Shown: positions 1-10,243 of the stretch, piece after piece | How positions within the stretch are numbered: position 1 is the stretch's first letter | Layout of the letters: each line of letters begins with the position of its first letter | Assembly: GCF_900104355.1 (NCBI RefSeq) | Contig: NZ_FNIY01000006.1 | Location: forward strand, 124,001 to 188,000 | Direction of reading: 5' to 3' | DNA: 64,000 nucleotides | DNA from: Phyllobacterium sp. OV277 | GTDB lineage: Bacteria; Pseudomonadota; Alphaproteobacteria; Rhizobiales; Rhizobiaceae | Made by a program: the position numbers and the translations under genes | The notes under the pieces: generated by a model | What the model was told of the DNA's origin: nothing | Databases searched by the model: none | What the model saw: only the letters and a program-made list of their open reading frames with translations

Positions 1-659
1 TCGGCCTGCCGCGCGGCTGGCAGAAGAAGCTGGCACGCGCCTTTGGCAATCCGGGTCAGCTGAAGAGCCTGCTTGCTGATCTCTCGTCCAATCAGAAAAA
101 CGGTTCGCTGCCCGAGAGGCTCGCCGCGCTGGTCTCAGCAAGCGATGAGGCAGGTTTGGCCACGGAGCTGGAACAGGATATGCAGGCAGCCGGTATCTCA
201 CCGGGTGCTGGCCGTAGCCCCACCGAGATTGCCCGTCGCCTGATCGAGAAAGCCAATCTGGCTTCGGTAAAGCTGCCCGCACAGGCTTTTGCCGCGCTGG
301 AAACATTTCTGGCCATTCGTGTGCCATTGCAATCCGCTTCATCACATCTGCGCAATTTCTCGAAGACCAATGAATTTGACCTTGGCCCGGCGCTCGATCA
401 GTTCGAGGCGCGGGTTGTTGCGGTGCGCGAGGCGGGCATTGAACAGGAAAACATCGTCTATGATGCCGCCTTTGGCCGTCCACTCGATTACTATACCGGT
501 CTTGTCTATGAAACACGGGCTTTGAATCATCTTGAACTTGGCGCCATTGTTGGTGGTGGCCGTTATGACCGCTTGCTCACGATGCTTGGCGCTGTTGATT
601 CCATTCCGGGCGTTGGTTTTTCGATCTGGCTCGACCGGCTGGAGAAGATTGCGCCATGA
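1..659 (+). CDS. hisZ: ATP phosphoribosyltransferase regulatory subunit HisZ (3' part)
   Basis: The 5' end lies outside the window; the reading frame is open from base 3. HisZ is a catalytically inactive paralog of histidyl-tRNA synthetase that activates the short form of HisG for the first step of histidine synthesis. The visible C-terminal part has the synthetase-like core, including a segment reading [18 protein letters not shown] and a glycine-rich [13 protein letters not shown] strand. The stop overlaps the hisG start by 4 bases (ATGA), so the two are translationally coupled. The direct neighbour being a short HisG supports HisZ rather than HisS. Confidence 0.93.
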   Translation, partial: GLPRGWQKKLARAFGNPGQLKSLLADLSSNQKNGSLPERLAALVSASDEAGLATELEQDMQAAGISPGAGRSPTEIARRLIEKANLASVKLPAQAFAALETFLAIRVPLQSASSHLRNFSKTNEFDLGPALDQFEARVVAVREAGIEQENIVYDAAFGRPLDYYTGLVYETRALNHLELGAIVGGGRYDRLLTMLGAVDSIPGVGFSIWLDRLEKIAP

Positions 660-1354
660 CCATTACCCTTGCGCTTCCCTCCAAAGGCCGCCTGAAGGAA
701 CAGGCGCTTGAAGTCCTTGAAAAGGCCGGGCTGAAAGTCGTCATGCCAAAGGACCAACGCAATTATCGTGCGCAGGTCGAAGGCGACAGCAAGATCGATA
801 TCCTGTTTCTGTCAGCCTCCGAGATTGCCCGCGAATTGGGCTATGGCAGCGTTGATCTTGGCGTAACAGGTGAAGACCTGATCCGCGAAACTCTCTCCGC
901 AGCCGATGAGCGTGTGCAGATCGAGGCGCGGCTGGGCTTTGGCCACGCGGATGTGGTCGTGGCTGTCCCCGAAGTTTGGTATGACGTGTCTACCATGGCT
1001 GATCTTGATGATGTGGCTGCGGAGTACCGCCAGCGCCATGGCAGGCGACTGCGCATCGCCACGAAATATTGGCGTTTAACCCAGCAGTTCTTCTCACAGA
1101 TGCATGGCATTCAGGTCTATCGCATTGTCGAAAGCCTCGGTGCAACTGAGGGTGCCCCGGCGTCCGGTTCTGCCGATATCATTGTTGATATCACCTCGAC
1201 CGGTTCGACGCTGCAAGCCAATCACCTGAAGGTGCTGGAAGACGGTATCATCCTCAAGTCCGAGGCATGCCTCGTTTCCTCACGCCAAAGCGCTGATCCT
1301 GCGGCGGTTGCTGCGCTTGCACAGCGCATACAGGCTGCACTCGCTTCCAGTTGA
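656..1354 (+). CDS. hisG: ATP phosphoribosyltransferase, short form HisG
   Basis: Catalyses condensation of ATP with PRPP, the committed and feedback-controlled step of histidine synthesis. At 232 residues it is the short form, which lacks the C-terminal regulatory ACT-like domain and needs HisZ; hisZ overlaps it upstream by 4 bases. The N-terminus ([13 protein letters not shown]) and the PRPP-binding stretch [15 protein letters not shown] are typical of the family. The start ATG at 656 is fixed by the ATGA overlap. About 115 bases separate it from msrB, with no strong terminator seen. Confidence 0.95.
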   Translation: MTITLALPSKGRLKEQALEVLEKAGLKVVMPKDQRNYRAQVEGDSKIDILFLSASEIARELGYGSVDLGVTGEDLIRETLSAADERVQIEARLGFGHADVVVAVPEVWYDVSTMADLDDVAAEYRQRHGRRLRIATKYWRLTQQFFSQMHGIQVYRIVESLGATEGAPASGSADIIVDITSTGSTLQANHLKVLEDGIILKSEACLVSSRQSADPAAVAALAQRIQAALASS

Positions 1355-1469
1355 GTTACATCAACTATCCGTGATTTTACGGATGCTCTGTAACTTTTAC
1401 CCGCTCTCATCCGTATTTCCCTGCAGATGACTGATATGCTTCGGTCATCCTGTTCAGGGAGACTATGTC

Positions 1470-1967
1470 ATGATGACACGCCGATCACTTTTTGGCGGAG
1501 CTGTTCTCGGGCTTGGAGCGCTCATCGCCGCGCGCTTTTCCACGACGACACCCAAGGCCTATGCAGCGGGCACGTTCGAAGTCGAGCACACGGATGCCGA
1601 GTGGAAGAAGCTGCTGACGGCTGACCAATACGATGTATTGCGGCAGGAGGGCACGGAACGCCCGTTTACCAGCCCGCTCAACCATGAAAAGCGCAAGGGT
1701 ACATTTGCCTGTGCCGGTTGTGATTTGTCGCTGTTTGACTCCGACACGAAATTTGACAGCGGAACCGGCTGGCCAAGCTTCTGGTCACCGATCAAGGGCG
1801 CCGTCACCGAAGTAACGGACAGTTCGTTCGGCATGTCGCGCACCGCCGTCAACTGCCACCGCTGTGGCGGCCACCTTGGGCACGTCTTTGATGATGGTCC
1901 GAAACCAACCGGTCTTCGTTATTGCATGAACGGCGTTGCCATGAGCTTCAAGCCGGCCGCTGCCTGA
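1470..1967 (+). CDS. msrB: Exported peptide-methionine (R)-S-oxide reductase MsrB
   Basis: Reduces methionine-R-sulfoxide in oxidised proteins. The 165-residue protein has a hydrophobic leader with a twin-arginine start (RRSLFGG at residues 4-10), followed by a membrane-type segment and a possible A-x-A cleavage region near residue 32. This suggests Tat export to the periplasm (inference). The MsrB domain shows both zinc pairs, C81/C84 and C129/C132, and the catalytic C152 in RYCMN. It is followed after 23 bases by an exported MsrA, so the pair likely repairs both sulfoxide stereoisomers outside the cytoplasm. Confidence 0.92.
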   Translation: MMTRRSLFGGAVLGLGALIAARFSTTTPKAYAAGTFEVEHTDAEWKKLLTADQYDVLRQEGTERPFTSPLNHEKRKGTFACAGCDLSLFDSDTKFDSGTGWPSFWSPIKGAVTEVTDSSFGMSRTAVNCHRCGGHLGHVFDDGPKPTGLRYCMNGVAMSFKPAAA

Positions 1968-1990
1968 GTTTCCGTGAAAGGAATTGCACT

Positions 1991-2677
1991 ATGAAATTGC
2001 GTCAAATCCTCCTTGCTTCCTGTCTCGTCTTTGCTTCGGCGCCAGCCTTTGCCGAAAGCATCACCATGGTTCCGCCACCCGCCGTTGACCAGACCGCTAG
2101 CGCCCAAACGGAGACTATCGTTCTCGCCGGTGGCTGCTTCTGGGGCGTACAGGGCGTCTACCAGCACCTGAAAGGTGTCACAAATGCCGTATCGGGTTAT
2201 TCCGGCGGCAAGAAGGAGACGGCCGACTATGAGACTGTCAGCTCCGGCAAGACTGGCCATGCGGAATCCGTTGAGGTGACCTTCGATCCCAAGATCGTCA
2301 GCCTTGGCAAGATATTGCAGGTCTACTTCTCCGTGGCGCATGATCCGACTGAACTGAACCGGCAGGGCCCGGATTCGGGAACGCAGTATCGCTCTGCAGT
2401 CTTCACCACCACCGAGGATCAGGCCAAAATCGTCAAGGCCTATATCGATCAACTCGACAAGGCCAAGACCTATTCGGACCCGATCGTGACCAAGGTGTCA
2501 GCGCTGGATAAATTCTACCCGGCCGAGGGTTATCATCAGGATTACGCCACGATCCATCCCACGCAGCCCTATATCGCCTATTATGATATTCCGAAGATCG
2601 AGGGACTGAGCAAATTCTTCCCGCAGGATTACCGGGCAAAGCCTGTTCTGGTCAGTGAAACGAAGGTTTCAAACTGA
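1991..2677 (+). CDS. msrA: Exported peptide-methionine (S)-S-oxide reductase MsrA
   Basis: Reduces methionine-S-sulfoxide. The 228-residue protein begins with a Sec-type signal peptide (MKLRQILLASCLVFASAPAFA, cleavage expected after residue 21). It carries the MsrA active site GGCFWG, with catalytic C49, and the downstream glutamate/tyrosine-rich core. I chose the ATG at 1991 because AAAGGA sits just upstream and the signal peptide starts there; the frame stays open further upstream without a ribosome site. It probably forms an operon with msrB. A bidirectional terminator follows. Confidence 0.92.
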   Translation: MKLRQILLASCLVFASAPAFAESITMVPPPAVDQTASAQTETIVLAGGCFWGVQGVYQHLKGVTNAVSGYSGGKKETADYETVSSGKTGHAESVEVTFDPKIVSLGKILQVYFSVAHDPTELNRQGPDSGTQYRSAVFTTTEDQAKIVKAYIDQLDKAKTYSDPIVTKVSALDKFYPAEGYHQDYATIHPTQPYIAYYDIPKIEGLSKFFPQDYRAKPVLVSETKVSN

Positions 2678-2694
2678 CTTGTGAGTGAGACAAC

Positions 2695-2723
2695 AAAAAA
2701 GGCCGCTGAAAAGCGGCCTTTTT
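2695..2723. terminator. Bidirectional rho-independent terminator (msrA / doxX)
   Basis: A-tract at 2695-2700, stem GGCCGC (2701-2706), 6-base loop, stem GCGGCC (2713-2718), T-tract 2719-2723. It lies between two convergent genes, and the A- and T-tracts on either side allow it to serve both. Confidence 0.85.
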
Positions 2724-2741
2724 CGTGAAATACCTCAGATA

Positions 2742-3149
2742 CTAGCGGAGCTTCGCGTCAACAGAGAGCGAACCCGCGCCGTGTTGGGCGAGAACAAAGA
2801 AACCGCCTGCGATTGCAAGGTTCTTGAAGAACTGAGTACCTTCGAACGGTGCCCAGTGACCAACATAGGCCGCACCGAGCGTGAAAAGGCCGAGAAGAAC
2901 AGCCGCATATCGGGTCTTGAAGCCAAAGAGAACGGCAAGGCCGCCCACGAGTTCAACGAGACCGACGATAACTGCTGTTACAGTTGGCAACGGTAAACCC
3001 TTGGCTGCAAAATATCCGGCCGTACCGGCGATGTCGCTTAGCTTGCCAAATCCCGCTGGGATAAACAGAAGGGTCAGCAAAATGCGGCTGATCAGCGTGA
3101 CGATGGCATTGCTGGATGTTGTTGTGTTGGCAAGTGCGTTGTCTGACAT
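2742..3149 (-). CDS. DoxX family membrane protein
   Basis: A 135-residue integral membrane protein with four predicted hydrophobic segments and the DoxX-type opening RILLTLLFIPAGFGKL. DoxX proteins are small quinone-associated or redox-linked membrane proteins; the substrate is not evident here. I start it at 3149 (MSDNALAN) because GGAG lies about 9 bases upstream. The frame stays open to 3206 but has no better ribosome site. It is convergent with msrA and shares its terminator. Position next to Msr genes fits a redox-stress role, which is inference. Confidence 0.85.
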   Translation of the reverse strand: MSDNALANTTTSSNAIVTLISRILLTLLFIPAGFGKLSDIAGTAGYFAAKGLPLPTVTAVIVGLVELVGGLAVLFGFKTRYAAVLLGLFTLGAAYVGHWAPFEGTQFFKNLAIAGGFFVLAQHGAGSLSVDAKLR

Positions 3150-3259
3150 GGGGTTATTCTCCAAAGAATTTGTCGTGACAACCAGATAACTAAATTTGAT
3201 TGTCAAACAAAGCCACTATTTTCTCGACGCATTGTTCACAATGAAATGATTTTCTTTTC

Positions 3260-4651
3260 TTACTCCGGTGCAATCATGCGTTCAGGACGAACGAGACGGT
3301 CGTAATCCTCAGCTGAGACATGGCCACTGGCCAGTGCTTCCTCGCGCAAGGTGGTGCCGTTCTTGTGGGCGGTCTTGGCAATTTTCGCTGCATTGTCATA
3401 GCCAATGGCAGGCGCAAGGGCCGTCACCAGCATCAGCGAACGCTCAAGCAGGTCCTTGATGCGCACTTCATCAGCTTCAATGCCTTCAACGCAATTGTCG
3501 GCAAACGAGACCATCGAGTCCGCCAGCAGACGGATCGACTGCAGAACGTTCAGGGCGATCACAGGCTTGAACACGTTGAGTTCGAAATGGCCCTGGCTGG
3601 CCGCAACGGTGACTGTCGTCTGGTTGCCGAATACCTGTGCTGCAACCATGGTCAACGCTTCTGCCTGCGTCGGGTTGACCTTGCCGGGCATGATCGATGA
3701 ACCCGGCTCATTCTCGGGCAGCTTCAGTTCGCCGAGACCGGAACGGGGGCCAGAACCAAGGAAGCGGATATCATTGCCGATCTTGAAGAGATCGGTGGCC
3801 AGTGCATTCAGGCTGCCGTGGAAATTGGCAAGTGCCCCATGGCTGGCGAGCGCTTCGAACTTGTTCGGTGCGGTCTTGAAGCTGAGGCCCGTAATATCGG
3901 AGACGGCTTCGGCAAAGCCTGTGTCGAAGCCAACAGGCGCGTTAAGGCCGGTGCCGACGGCAGTGCCACCCTGTGCCAGCAGGAACACGTCAGCAAGGCT
4001 CTGTGCGATGCGCTTGCGGGCATATTCCAGCGCGGCGCGGTAGCCGGAGAATTCCTGACCGAGCGTAACGGGCGTTGCGTCCTGCGTGTGTGTGCGGCCG
4101 ATCTTGATGATGTCGGCGAATGCCTTTTCCTTCTTCGCCAGCGCAGCGGTCAGATGATCGAGCGCAGGGTAAAGCCGCTTGGTTGCCTCAACAGCCGCCG
4201 CAATATGGATGGCTGTCGGGAACGTATCGTTCGAAGACTGGCTCATATTGACGTGATCGTTCGGATGGACAGGCTTCTTCGAGCCCTTTACGCCGCCGAG
4301 CATTTCGATGGCGCGATTGGAGATCACTTCATTGGCATTCATGTTCGACTGGGTGCCGGAACCGGTTTGCCAGACGACCAGCGGGAAATGATCGTCCAGC
4401 TTGCCTTCAATCACTTCTTCGGCTGCAACGGTGATGGCGCGGCCAGTCACTTCCTCCAGCTTGCCGAGCGCCATGTTGGTTTCGGCAGCGGCACGCTTGA
4501 CGATACCAAGTGCGCGCACCAGCGGGATCGGCATTCTTTCGCCGCCGATCTTGAAATTGTGCAGTGAGCGCTCGGTTTGCGCGCCCCAATATTTGTCCGC
4601 GGCGACTTCGATGGGACCAAAAGTATCTGTTTCGGTGCGGGTATTGCTCAT
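3260..4651 (-). CDS. fumC: Fumarate hydratase class II (FumC)
   Basis: Oxygen-stable fumarase interconverting fumarate and malate in the TCA cycle. About 463 residues, the normal length. It contains the superfamily signature [11 protein letters not shown], the catalytic-region segment [14 protein letters not shown], and [14 protein letters not shown]. The ATG at about 4651 ([13 protein letters not shown]) follows a GAAGAG purine-rich stretch; an upstream TTG at 4711 would add 20 residues without family support. It is a single gene, transcribed away from the SRPBCC/VOC pair. Confidence 0.96.
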   Translation of the reverse strand: MSNTRTETDTFGPIEVAADKYWGAQTERSLHNFKIGGERMPIPLVRALGIVKRAAAETNMALGKLEEVTGRAITVAAEEVIEGKLDDHFPLVVWQTGSGTQSNMNANEVISNRAIEMLGGVKGSKKPVHPNDHVNMSQSSNDTFPTAIHIAAAVEATKRLYPALDHLTAALAKKEKAFADIIKIGRTHTQDATPVTLGQEFSGYRAALEYARKRIAQSLADVFLLAQGGTAVGTGLNAPVGFDTGFAEAVSDITGLSFKTAPNKFEALASHGALANFHGSLNALATDLFKIGNDIRFLGSGPRSGLGELKLPENEPGSSIMPGKVNPTQAEALTMVAAQVFGNQTTVTVAASQGHFELNVFKPVIALNVLQSIRLLADSMVSFADNCVEGIEADEVRIKDLLERSLMLVTALAPAIGYDNAAKIAKTAHKNGTTLREEALASGHVSAEDYDRLVRPERMIAPE

Positions 4652-4837
4652 CGTGCTCTCTTCCTGTTGGGAGTTGCCGGAAGCACTACTGCGAACCTCC
4701 GCGCGAGGCAAGGTTTGCGACGGGAATGTTGTTCTGGAAATCGTCGGGCAATGGGATAAAATCGATTATAGGGATTCTATTCAGGCCTCGATCGCCTTGG
4801 TGGCAGGTGCTGTATTATTGATTTGGGAGGATAAGCC

Positions 4838-5245
4838 GTGACAACGCGAGACTCACGAACCTTGCAGGTATCCATCGAACGCGATTGGCATGCCGCCTAT
4901 GATTTTACCTCCAATCCGCTCAACCTGCCGAAATGGGCATCGGGACTGGCAACCGGCTTGCAGAAATTCGGTGATGAGTGGCTTGCGGACGGCCCTACCG
5001 GAAAACTGCGGATACGTTTCTCCCCGCCGAACGACTATGGCGTTCTCGACCATTGGGTCGTCACTGAAACAGGCGAAGAAGTCTATGCGCCGATGCGGGT
5101 GATTCCAAACAATGACGGCTGCGAGGTTAGTTTTACCCTTTTTCGCATGCCCGATATGAGCGACGGTAAGTTCGCTGAGGACGCCGCATGGGTTTTGCGG
5201 GATTTAAAGGCCTTGAAGGCCGTTTTGGAAACGTCAGGAATATAA
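4838..5245 (+). CDS. SRPBCC (START/polyketide-cyclase-like) family protein
   Basis: A 135-residue cytoplasmic protein whose opening, LQVSIERDWHAAYDFTSNP followed by LPKWASGL, fits the helix-grip fold that binds small hydrophobic ligands. The specific ligand is unknown. It starts with GTG at 4838, preceded by GGGAGG at a good distance. The next gene, a VOC-family protein, begins 2 bases after its stop, so the two form an operon. Confidence 0.75.
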   Translation: MTTRDSRTLQVSIERDWHAAYDFTSNPLNLPKWASGLATGLQKFGDEWLADGPTGKLRIRFSPPNDYGVLDHWVVTETGEEVYAPMRVIPNNDGCEVSFTLFRMPDMSDGKFAEDAAWVLRDLKALKAVLETSGI

Positions 5246-5246
5246 G

Positions 5247-5600
5247 ATGGCTCAGTCGGGCAGGGACAAACGGATCAATTATATCGAATTCAACGTGAGT
5301 GACATTGGGCGCATGCGTGCCTTCTACGGTGAGGCATTTGGCTGGACGTTCAAGGATTACGGCCCTGATTATTGCGAATTCTCCGACGGTAATCTCAACG
5401 GCGGCTTTGCTGTGGGTGATGAGGTCAAGTTAGGCGGACCGCTGGTCATCCTCTTTTCTGATGATCTCACCGACACACTGACGCGCGTCGAAAGCGCTGG
5501 CGGGAAAATCGTCAAACCGATTTTCGATTTCCCCGGCGGTCGGCGCTTTCATTTCGCCGACCCTGATGGTTATGAACTCGCAGTCTGGTCAGACAAATAA
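5247..5600 (+). CDS. VOC (glyoxalase/bleomycin-resistance) family protein
   Basis: A 117-residue single-domain vicinal-oxygen-chelate protein: opening INYIEFNVSDIGRMRAFYGEAFGW, ending FHFADPDGYELAVW, both hallmarks of the family. The metal-binding and catalytic specificity cannot be told from sequence alone. It is co-transcribed with the upstream SRPBCC gene (1-base gap) and ends 7 bases before a convergent glutathione transferase. Confidence 0.82.
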   Translation: MAQSGRDKRINYIEFNVSDIGRMRAFYGEAFGWTFKDYGPDYCEFSDGNLNGGFAVGDEVKLGGPLVILFSDDLTDTLTRVESAGGKIVKPIFDFPGGRRFHFADPDGYELAVWSDK

Positions 5601-5607
5601 TTCTGGT

Positions 5608-6288
5608 TCAGGCCGCAAGTTTCAGCATGTGCGCGTCGTAACGTTCCATGAATTGGCGCAGGAGCTGCGGATATTCCGGTGTGACCGCAGCGATGACGCT
5701 GGGACGTTCCGACAAGGCCTGACGCCAGGCGCGAACTTTTGGATAATCAGCGAACACGCCATGCTCGGCGAGTGTGTCAAATGTATCGAAGTAGCGGAAA
5801 ACCGGCGCAAAAACCGCATCGACAAGGCTGAACTTCGTTCCCGCGAAGAAGGGACCATCACCGAGAACCTCTTCGATACGACCGAATTTGCTTGTCAGTA
5901 TTTTCAGTTTCTCGTCGAACAGACCGGCGTCTTTCGTGGTTTCCAGCGACCAGATATCCGAAAGGATGGTCGAGCCGAATTCCATCCAGCCGCGATGGCG
6001 GGCACGGTCAACCGCATTATCGGGGTGCAGGTGCGGCTCACCCTCGGTCTCTTCGATATATTCGGCAATAACCGAGCTTTCGAACAGGATGGCCTCGCTG
6101 CTATCATCCTGTTCCACTTTCAGCAACGGCACCTTGCCGAGCGGTGAAATCTTGAGGAACCAGTCCGGCTTGTTGTTGAGATCGATATAGATTTTCTCAA
6201 AAGGCACGCCCTTTTCCGCAAGCGCGATTGCCGCGCGCTGCACATAGGGGCAAAGGAGATGGCTGATCAGGGTAAGCTTCTTGGTCAT
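5608..6288 (-). CDS. Glutathione S-transferase family protein
   Basis: A 226-residue protein with an N-terminal thioredoxin-like domain containing LISHLLCPYVQRAAIAL (a CPYV motif, as in omega/beta-like classes with a catalytic cysteine) and the glutathione-site motif ESSVIAEYIEE. The helical C-terminal domain follows. The start at 6288 has AGGAGA upstream. It lies 69 bases downstream of an FMN reductase and divergent from an HxlR regulator, so it is probably part of an electrophile or quinone response. The substrate is unknown. Confidence 0.85.
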   Translation of the reverse strand: MTKKLTLISHLLCPYVQRAAIALAEKGVPFEKIYIDLNNKPDWFLKISPLGKVPLLKVEQDDSSEAILFESSVIAEYIEETEGEPHLHPDNAVDRARHRGWMEFGSTILSDIWSLETTKDAGLFDEKLKILTSKFGRIEEVLGDGPFFAGTKFSLVDAVFAPVFRYFDTFDTLAEHGVFADYPKVRAWRQALSERPSVIAAVTPEYPQLLRQFMERYDAHMLKLAA

Positions 6289-6357
6289 GGTGTTTCTCCT
6301 GAATCGTTGTTGCTGGATAAGCAAAGGGGCGGCCATATGAACGGCCACCCCTGAAAT

Positions 6358-6918
6358 TTACGCGGTGCGGGCTGATTTCAGCGCCTTGCCCCACCAGACC
6401 AGCTGGTCGAGCTGGTTGGTGGCAGCTTCGTTCAGATGGCCGTAGTCGCTGAGCTTCTTTTCGCCTTTGACGACAGTCAGATATTCAGGGAAGGAGATGT
6501 GAATGCCTGTCTTGACCGAAGCGGCACTCATTTCCACGAAAATCACCCGAAGATGTTCGATAGCGCGCGCGCCACCAACGCCGCCGTAACCGACAAAGCC
6601 GACCGGCTTGTGAATGAAATCGCCAAGATCGATGGCGTTCTTCAGAACGGCTGTCGGGCCGTGGTTGTATTCAGCCACTGTGAAGACATAAGCATCGAAT
6701 TCACGCAGCTTCTTCTTCCAGCGCTCGGCCGTTTCCGACTGCTCGGTGGTGGCGCGTTCTTCGCCGAAAAACGCCATCGGATAGTCGATGAGGTCAAGAA
6801 TCTCGACTTCGACATCCCCGCGTGCGCCGGCAACTTCGGCGATCCATTTCGCCGGGAACTCGGCAAAGCGGCCAATCCGCGTACTGCCAACGATGACACC
6901 GATTTTCAGTTTCGTCAT
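6358..6918 (-). CDS. NAD(P)H-dependent FMN reductase family protein
   Basis: A 186-residue flavodoxin-like oxidoreductase with the phosphate-binding loop GSTRIGR near the N-terminus and the family segment FVGYGGVGGARAIEHLR. Relatives reduce quinones, azo dyes or chromate using FMN. The ATG at 6918 has GAGGAA nearby. It is the first gene of a likely two-gene unit with the glutathione transferase and is transcribed divergently from the HxlR regulator at 7010, with a dyad in between. Confidence 0.86.
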   Translation of the reverse strand: MTKLKIGVIVGSTRIGRFAEFPAKWIAEVAGARGDVEVEILDLIDYPMAFFGEERATTEQSETAERWKKKLREFDAYVFTVAEYNHGPTAVLKNAIDLGDFIHKPVGFVGYGGVGGARAIEHLRVIFVEMSAASVKTGIHISFPEYLTVVKGEKKLSDYGHLNEAATNQLDQLVWWGKALKSARTA

Positions 6919-6946
6919 ATTCAGAATTCCTCAGGTTTTTGCTATG

Positions 6947-6961
6947 GTAACTATTGGTTAC
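6947..6961. promoter_or_regulatory. Candidate HxlR operator in divergent promoter
   Basis: Dyad GTAAC-tattg-GTTAC between the FMN reductase and the HxlR gene. HxlR-type regulators usually act on their divergent neighbour, so this is the best operator candidate here. The 11-mer GGTAACTATTG at 6946-6956 recurs at 14836-14846, upstream of another GST/HxlR pair. Confidence 0.5.
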
Positions 6962-7009
6962 TGGCGCTATATAAGTGACTGTTCAAAATACCCGCAAGGA
7001 GGCACTTTT

Positions 7010-7414
7010 TTGAAACCGAAGCACTTTCAAGTAACCTCTGCCTGTACGGCGGTGAATCACATTCTGGCCCGTGTCGGGGACAAATGGACCGTGCTGGTTA
7101 TCAACTATCTGGGCAATGGTTCAATGCGCTTTAATGAGTTGAAGCGAACCATCAACGGTATTTCGCAAAAGATGCTTACCAGCACATTGCGCGGCCTTGA
7201 GCGTGATGGCTTTGTCACCCGCACTGTCTATCCAACCATTCCGCCACGCGTCGATTATGAACTGACGGAGCTTGGCCGCGAGTTGCTCGTGCCGGTTCGC
7301 GGACTTGCCGACTTTGCCATTCAGAACGAACACCGCATCGCCAATGCGCGTGCCCGGTTCGATTCTGGACATGGTGTTGAGATCGCCGCCAGCTTCGCTG
7401 AAGCAGCTGAATAG
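7010..7414 (+). CDS. HxlR family winged-helix transcriptional regulator
   Basis: A 134-residue DNA-binding protein with the typical HxlR pattern: a conserved cysteine near the N-terminus (TSACTAVNHILARVGDKWT), then RFNELKRTINGISQKMLTSTLRGLERDGFVTR and PPRVDYELTELG. The best start is TTG at 7010, preceded by a perfect AAGGAGG with 7-base spacing; the frame is open far upstream but overlaps the divergent gene. It likely controls the FMN reductase/GST unit in response to reactive electrophiles through the cysteine (family knowledge plus inference). Confidence 0.85.
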   Translation: MKPKHFQVTSACTAVNHILARVGDKWTVLVINYLGNGSMRFNELKRTINGISQKMLTSTLRGLERDGFVTRTVYPTIPPRVDYELTELGRELLVPVRGLADFAIQNEHRIANARARFDSGHGVEIAASFAEAAE

Positions 7415-7471
7415 ATGATTTTCATGTGACCTTGCGATCAGCCGTTGGCTGGCGCCATGTTCACGCAATAA

Positions 7472-7497
7472 AAAAGGCGGGCCGAAGCCCGCCTTTT
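7472..7497. terminator. Bidirectional terminator (hxlR / groEL)
   Basis: AAAAGGCGGGC (7472-7482), loop CGAA, GCCCGCCTTTT (7487-7497). It lies between convergent genes and has an A-tract and a T-tract on either side. Confidence 0.88.
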
Positions 7498-7521
7498 CCG
7501 TATGTATCAGCGTTGGACTAA

Positions 7522-9234
<1,713 letters not shown>

Positions 9235-9531
9235 TTAGCCGAGGATGCCCAGAATGTCGGATTCTTTCATGATCAGCAGGTCTTCGCCGCCGATCTTGAC
9301 TTCCGTGCCGGACCACTTGCCGAACAGGATGTGGTCGCCAGCCTTGACATCGAGCGGGATGAGCTTGCCAGCTTCGTCACGAGCGCCAGTGCCTACGGAG
9401 ACGATTTCGCCTTCCTGTGGCTTTTCCTTGGCAGTATCCGGAATGATGATGCCGCCTGCAGTCTTTGCTTCGGATTCGATCCGGCGTACTACGACGCGGT
9501 CGTGAAGCGGGCGGAACTTGGTCTTGGCCAT
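9235..9531 (-). CDS. groS: 10 kDa co-chaperonin GroES
   Basis: Lid of the GroEL chamber. 98 residues, the usual size, starting [19 protein letters not shown] and containing [13 protein letters not shown], the mobile-loop region, and ending ESDILGILG. First gene of the groESL operon. A longer frame up to 9558 would add nine residues not found in the family. The promoter and CIRCE lie 60-125 bases upstream. Confidence 0.98.
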   Translation of the reverse strand: MAKTKFRPLHDRVVVRRIESEAKTAGGIIIPDTAKEKPQEGEIVSVGTGARDEAGKLIPLDVKAGDHILFGKWSGTEVKIGGEDLLIMKESDILGILG

Positions 9532-9591
9532 GGTTAGAACCCTTGATGTTGGTGTCAAAACAGTGAAGCGAACGAATGATCATTCGCGTTA

Positions 9592-9618
9592 TTAGCACTC
9601 GCCATTGATGAGTGCTAA
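9592..9618. promoter_or_regulatory. CIRCE element (HrcA operator) of groESL
   Basis: Perfect TTAGCACTC - N9 - GAGTGCTAA, identical to the canonical CIRCE arms and spacing. It overlaps the expected transcription start of groES, so HrcA would repress groESL at normal temperature. Confidence 0.97.
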
Positions 9619-9627
9619 CTGGGCTCG

Positions 9628-9656
9628 GAGATAGTGGGAGGTCTTGGAAGAGTCAA
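9628..9656 (-). promoter_or_regulatory. groESL promoter (sigma-70-like)
   Basis: On the minus strand, TTGACT (9656-9651) and TATCTC (9633-9628) are separated by 17 bases. The predicted start falls a few bases before the CIRCE element, the usual arrangement for HrcA control. Confidence 0.7.
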
Positions 9657-9771
9657 GGGAGAGGTTGGCCAATTTTTTTGGCGAAGTGGTAAAAACCACG
9701 CGGTTACAGGTCCTCGGACCAGCATAAAAATCATTCCATAGAATTGTGAACCAATGATGACCCCGGGGTGT

Positions 9772-10143
9772 TCAAGCCGCCTGGCGGGCAGCTGCATCCT
9801 TGGCAGCTTCCGACCGCAGATGCGTGTCGCCCCAGATCTTGAGCGCGGAGATAATCGGCTCAAGACTGCGGCCGTGTTCCGTCAATGAATATTCGACCTT
9901 GGGCGGCACCTGCGCATAGACCTTGCGTGTGATGAAGCCATCGGCTTCCAACTCGCGCAGCTGATTGGTCAGCATCCGCTGGGTGACACTATTCAGATGG
10001 CGGCGCATTTCATTGAAGCGGAGTGTGCCGGACATGAGATGGTAAAGGATCATTCCCTTCCATTTGCCGCCGATCAGATTGAGCGTTCCCTCGACGGGGC
10101 AACCTGGAGCGCAATCAAAATTCGTATGGCGTACACGCGGCAT
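9772..10143 (-). CDS. HxlR family winged-helix transcriptional regulator
   Basis: A 123-residue regulator with the HxlR pattern: CPVEGTLNLIGGKWKGMILYHL, RFNEMRRHLNSVTQRMLTNQLRELEADGFI, PPKVEYSLTEHGRSL. The conserved N-terminal cysteine is present (two Cys: CAPGC). The start ATG at 10143 has AAGGA 8 bases upstream; a GTG three bases earlier is less likely. It is divergent from a quinone-oxidoreductase-like gene, its probable target. Confidence 0.87.
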   Translation of the reverse strand: MPRVRHTNFDCAPGCPVEGTLNLIGGKWKGMILYHLMSGTLRFNEMRRHLNSVTQRMLTNQLRELEADGFITRKVYAQVPPKVEYSLTEHGRSLEPIISALKIWGDTHLRSEAAKDAAARQAA

Positions 10144-10177
10144 CACGGTATCCTTTATGACACTATATGCAATTTAT

Positions 10178-10191
10178 GTGCATTCTTGCAC
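10178..10191. promoter_or_regulatory. Candidate operator for the HxlR regulator at 9772-10143
   Basis: Dyad GTGCA-ttct-TGCAC in the 100-base space between the HxlR gene and the divergent oxidoreductase. Its position fits autoregulation and control of the neighbour; the sequence differs from the dyads at the other two HxlR loci. Confidence 0.4.
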
Positions 10192-10243
10192 TTATCAAAC
10201 ATAGCGCGCATTTGAACAGCGTCAACTTATCTGGAGAATGCCT

